Shown: positions 4,694 to 6,059 of the stretch, piece by piece | How positions within the stretch are numbered: the first letter of the stretch is position 1 | Layout of the letters: the number at the start of each line of letters is the position of its first letter | Origin: Sphingobacteriaceae bacterium | GTDB lineage: Bacteria > Bacteroidota > Bacteroidia > Sphingobacteriales > Sphingobacteriaceae | Direction: 5' to 3' | Assembly: GCA_947460275.1 (NCBI GenBank) | Contig: CANHHZ010000120.1 | Location: 1 to 6,059 of the forward strand | DNA: 6,059 bases | Translations under genes and position numbers: made by a program | The notes under the pieces: generated by a model | What the model saw: the letters and a program-made list of their open reading frames with translations, nothing else | What the model was told of the DNA's origin: nothing | Databases searched by the model: none

Positions 4694-6059
4694 CACTAAG
4701 CAGTTTCCTGTCATTATAGGAGGAATAGGAATGTTCATGATTTTTAAAATTGTTGGCGCAATGTCGCCAAGTTTTCCATCGGAAATTTTTTTGTAATCCT
4801 TATCAATCAAAATGCATGGTACCAGGTTGGTTGTGTGTGCTGTATTTACCGATCCATCCTTGTTAATCATGAATTCAGAGTTGCCGTGGTCGGCCAAAAT
4901 AATGAACGAGTAGCCATGAGCTAAGCCTGTTCTTACCACTTTTTCTGAGCAATCATCGGCAGTTTCTACGGCTTTTACTACTGCATCAAATACACCTGTA
5001 TGTCCAACCATATCAGGATTAGCGAAGTTTAAACACACAAAGTCGGGCCATTCACTTTCTAATTCTTTTACAATTGCGTCAGTAATTCCTGCTGCGCTCA
5101 TTTCGGGTTTCAAATCGTAAGTGGCCACCTTTGGCGAGGGCACTAAAATGCGTTTTTCGTTAGTAAATTCTTTTTCTCTACCTCCCGAAAAGAAGAAAGT
5201 TACGTGTGGATATTTTTCAGTTTCTGCAATTCGTATTTGGTTTTTGTGGTTAGCTTCTAATACTTCGCCTAAAGTTTCAGAAAGATCGTCTTTGGTAAAC
5301 ATGACATGCACATCGTTAAAACTTTCATCGTACGTGGTCATGGTGACATAATACAAAGGCAATTTTTTCATTCCAAAATCAGGAAAATCTGTTTGGGTTA
5401 AAGCAGATGTAATTTCTCTACCTCTATCTGTGCGGTAATTAAAACAAATTACTACGTCGTTGGGCTTTATATTAGCAGTTGGTTGTCCGTGATCATCAGA
5501 AATAACGATAGGTTTGGTAAATTCATCTGTTGTTCCTTCTGAGTAAGATTTTTTAATGGCTTCTTCGGCATTCGATGCGCTTTGACCTATTCCATTAACC
5601 ATCACATCATAAGCAAGTTTTATCCTTTCCCAACGGTTATCTCTGTCCATTGCAAAATATCTACCAACCAAAGTGGCAATTTTACCCACAGAATTTTTTA
5701 GATGGATATTTAAGGAATTTATAAAATTTAAACCAGCATGAGGATCCGTATCTCTCCCATCTAAAAAAGCATGAATAAATACATTTTTTACTCCTTGCTC
5801 ATTGGCTGCGTCACACAAAGCTTTCAAATGATTGATATGGGCGTGTACTCCACCATCAGAAACTAAACCTATAAAATGTACGGCTTTATGGTTTTGTATT
5901 GCATAATTACAAGCATCTACAAGTGCTTTATTACTTTGTAGGGTGCTGTCAGAAATGGCTTTGTTTATTCTTCCTAATTCTTGGTAAACAACTCTGCCAG
6001 CTCCTAAATTCATGTGTCCTACTTCAGAATTGCCCATTTGCCCAGCCGGCAATCCAACA
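4691..6059 (-). CDS. gpmI: 2,3-bisphosphoglycerate-independent phosphoglycerate mutase, partial (N-terminus outside window)
   Basis: Cofactor-independent phosphoglycerate mutase interconverts 3- and 2-phosphoglycerate in glycolysis and gluconeogenesis using two metal ions, typically Mn2+, and a phosphoserine intermediate. The frame runs off the window edge. The codons before the TTG at 6052 read V-G, giving VGLPAGQMGNSEVGH, which matches the family's internal motif, so that TTG encodes leucine and is not the start. About 55 N-terminal residues, including the first metal-binding aspartate, lie outside. Visible landmarks, counting from 6052: catalytic serine at 9 in MGNSEVGH, DGRDTDP near 98, MDRDNRWERIKLAY near 134, NYRTDRGREIT near 204, HVTFFFSGG near 283, PSPKVATYDLKPEMSA near 306, and the metal ligands in NPDMVGHTG near 347, LADHGNSE near 386 and TAHTTN near 405. 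The full protein should be about 510 residues, normal for the family. The downstream lipoprotein gene overlaps its stop. No defect was seen. Confidence 0.97.
   Translation of the reverse strand, partial: VGLPAGQMGNSEVGHMNLGAGRVVYQELGRINKAISDSTLQSNKALVDACNYAIQNHKAVHFIGLVSDGGVHAHINHLKALCDAANEQGVKNVFIHAFLDGRDTDPHAGLNFINSLNIHLKNSVGKIATLVGRYFAMDRDNRWERIKLAYDVMVNGIGQSASNAEEAIKKSYSEGTTDEFTKPIVISDDHGQPTANIKPNDVVICFNYRTDRGREITSALTQTDFPDFGMKKLPLYYVTMTTYDESFNDVHVMFTKDDLSETLGEVLEANHKNQIRIAETEKYPHVTFFFSGGREKEFTNEKRILVPSPKVATYDLKPEMSAAGITDAIVKELESEWPDFVCLNFANPDMVGHTGVFDAVVKAVETADDCSEKVVRTGLAHGYSFIILADHGNSEFMINKDGSVNTAHTTNLVPCILIDKDYKKISDGKLGDIAPTILKIMNIPIPPIMTGNCLV

Noticed and set aside
5121..5351. Plus-strand 76-codon open frame opposite gpmI
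   Set aside because: It is antisense to conserved phosphoglycerate mutase motifs (HVTFFFSGG, PSPKVATYDLKPEMSA) and shows no independent protein features.
6050..6052. TTG as the start of gpmI
   Set aside because: The preceding codons continue the conserved VGLPAGQMGNSEVGH motif, so the TTG encodes an internal leucine and the gene continues past the window edge.

Overview
The window looks like ordinary core chromosome from a member of the Bacteroidota, most likely Sphingobacteriales (Pedobacter-like). This placement is inferred, not searched. The reasons are low GC content, starts without Shine-Dalgarno sequences, a TAnnTTTG-type promoter vocabulary, a Lon protease with the acidic N-terminal extension common in this phylum, an LpxR-type (DUF2219) outer membrane protein and a small lysine-rich lipoprotein. 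No mobile element, CRISPR array, tRNA or rRNA gene was seen. Gene density is high: the only non-coding gap is the 241-bp divergent region at 3296..3536.

Layout: on the minus strand, the left part holds lon (3295 to 827) followed by the 5' portion of an lpxR-like gene (827 to beyond base 1). The lon stop and lpxR start share one base (TAATG), so the two are probably co-transcribed and translationally coupled. Divergent from lon, a plus-strand gene (3537..4160) encodes a secreted TPR protein of 207 residues. The right part is a second minus-strand unit: gpmI (phosphoglycerate mutase, entering from beyond base 6059 and ending at 4691), then a 176-residue lipoprotein gene (4691 to 4161), again joined by TAATG. 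The lipoprotein and TPR genes converge with no intergenic bases, and a probable minus-strand terminator hairpin lies inside the last codons of the lipoprotein gene.

Functionally, Lon is the cytoplasmic ATP-dependent quality-control protease, and the coupled LpxR-like protein would act on lipid A at the outer membrane. The TPR protein and the lipoprotein are envelope proteins of unknown role, and GpmI is glycolytic. The lon/TPR intergenic region carries the most regulatory-looking sequence: a sigma-54-like -24/-12 element facing lon, an overlapping TAGGTTTG element, a 21-bp near-perfect palindrome and a Bacteroidota-type promoter facing the TPR gene. I found no convincing new multi-gene system; the findings below are modest and testable.
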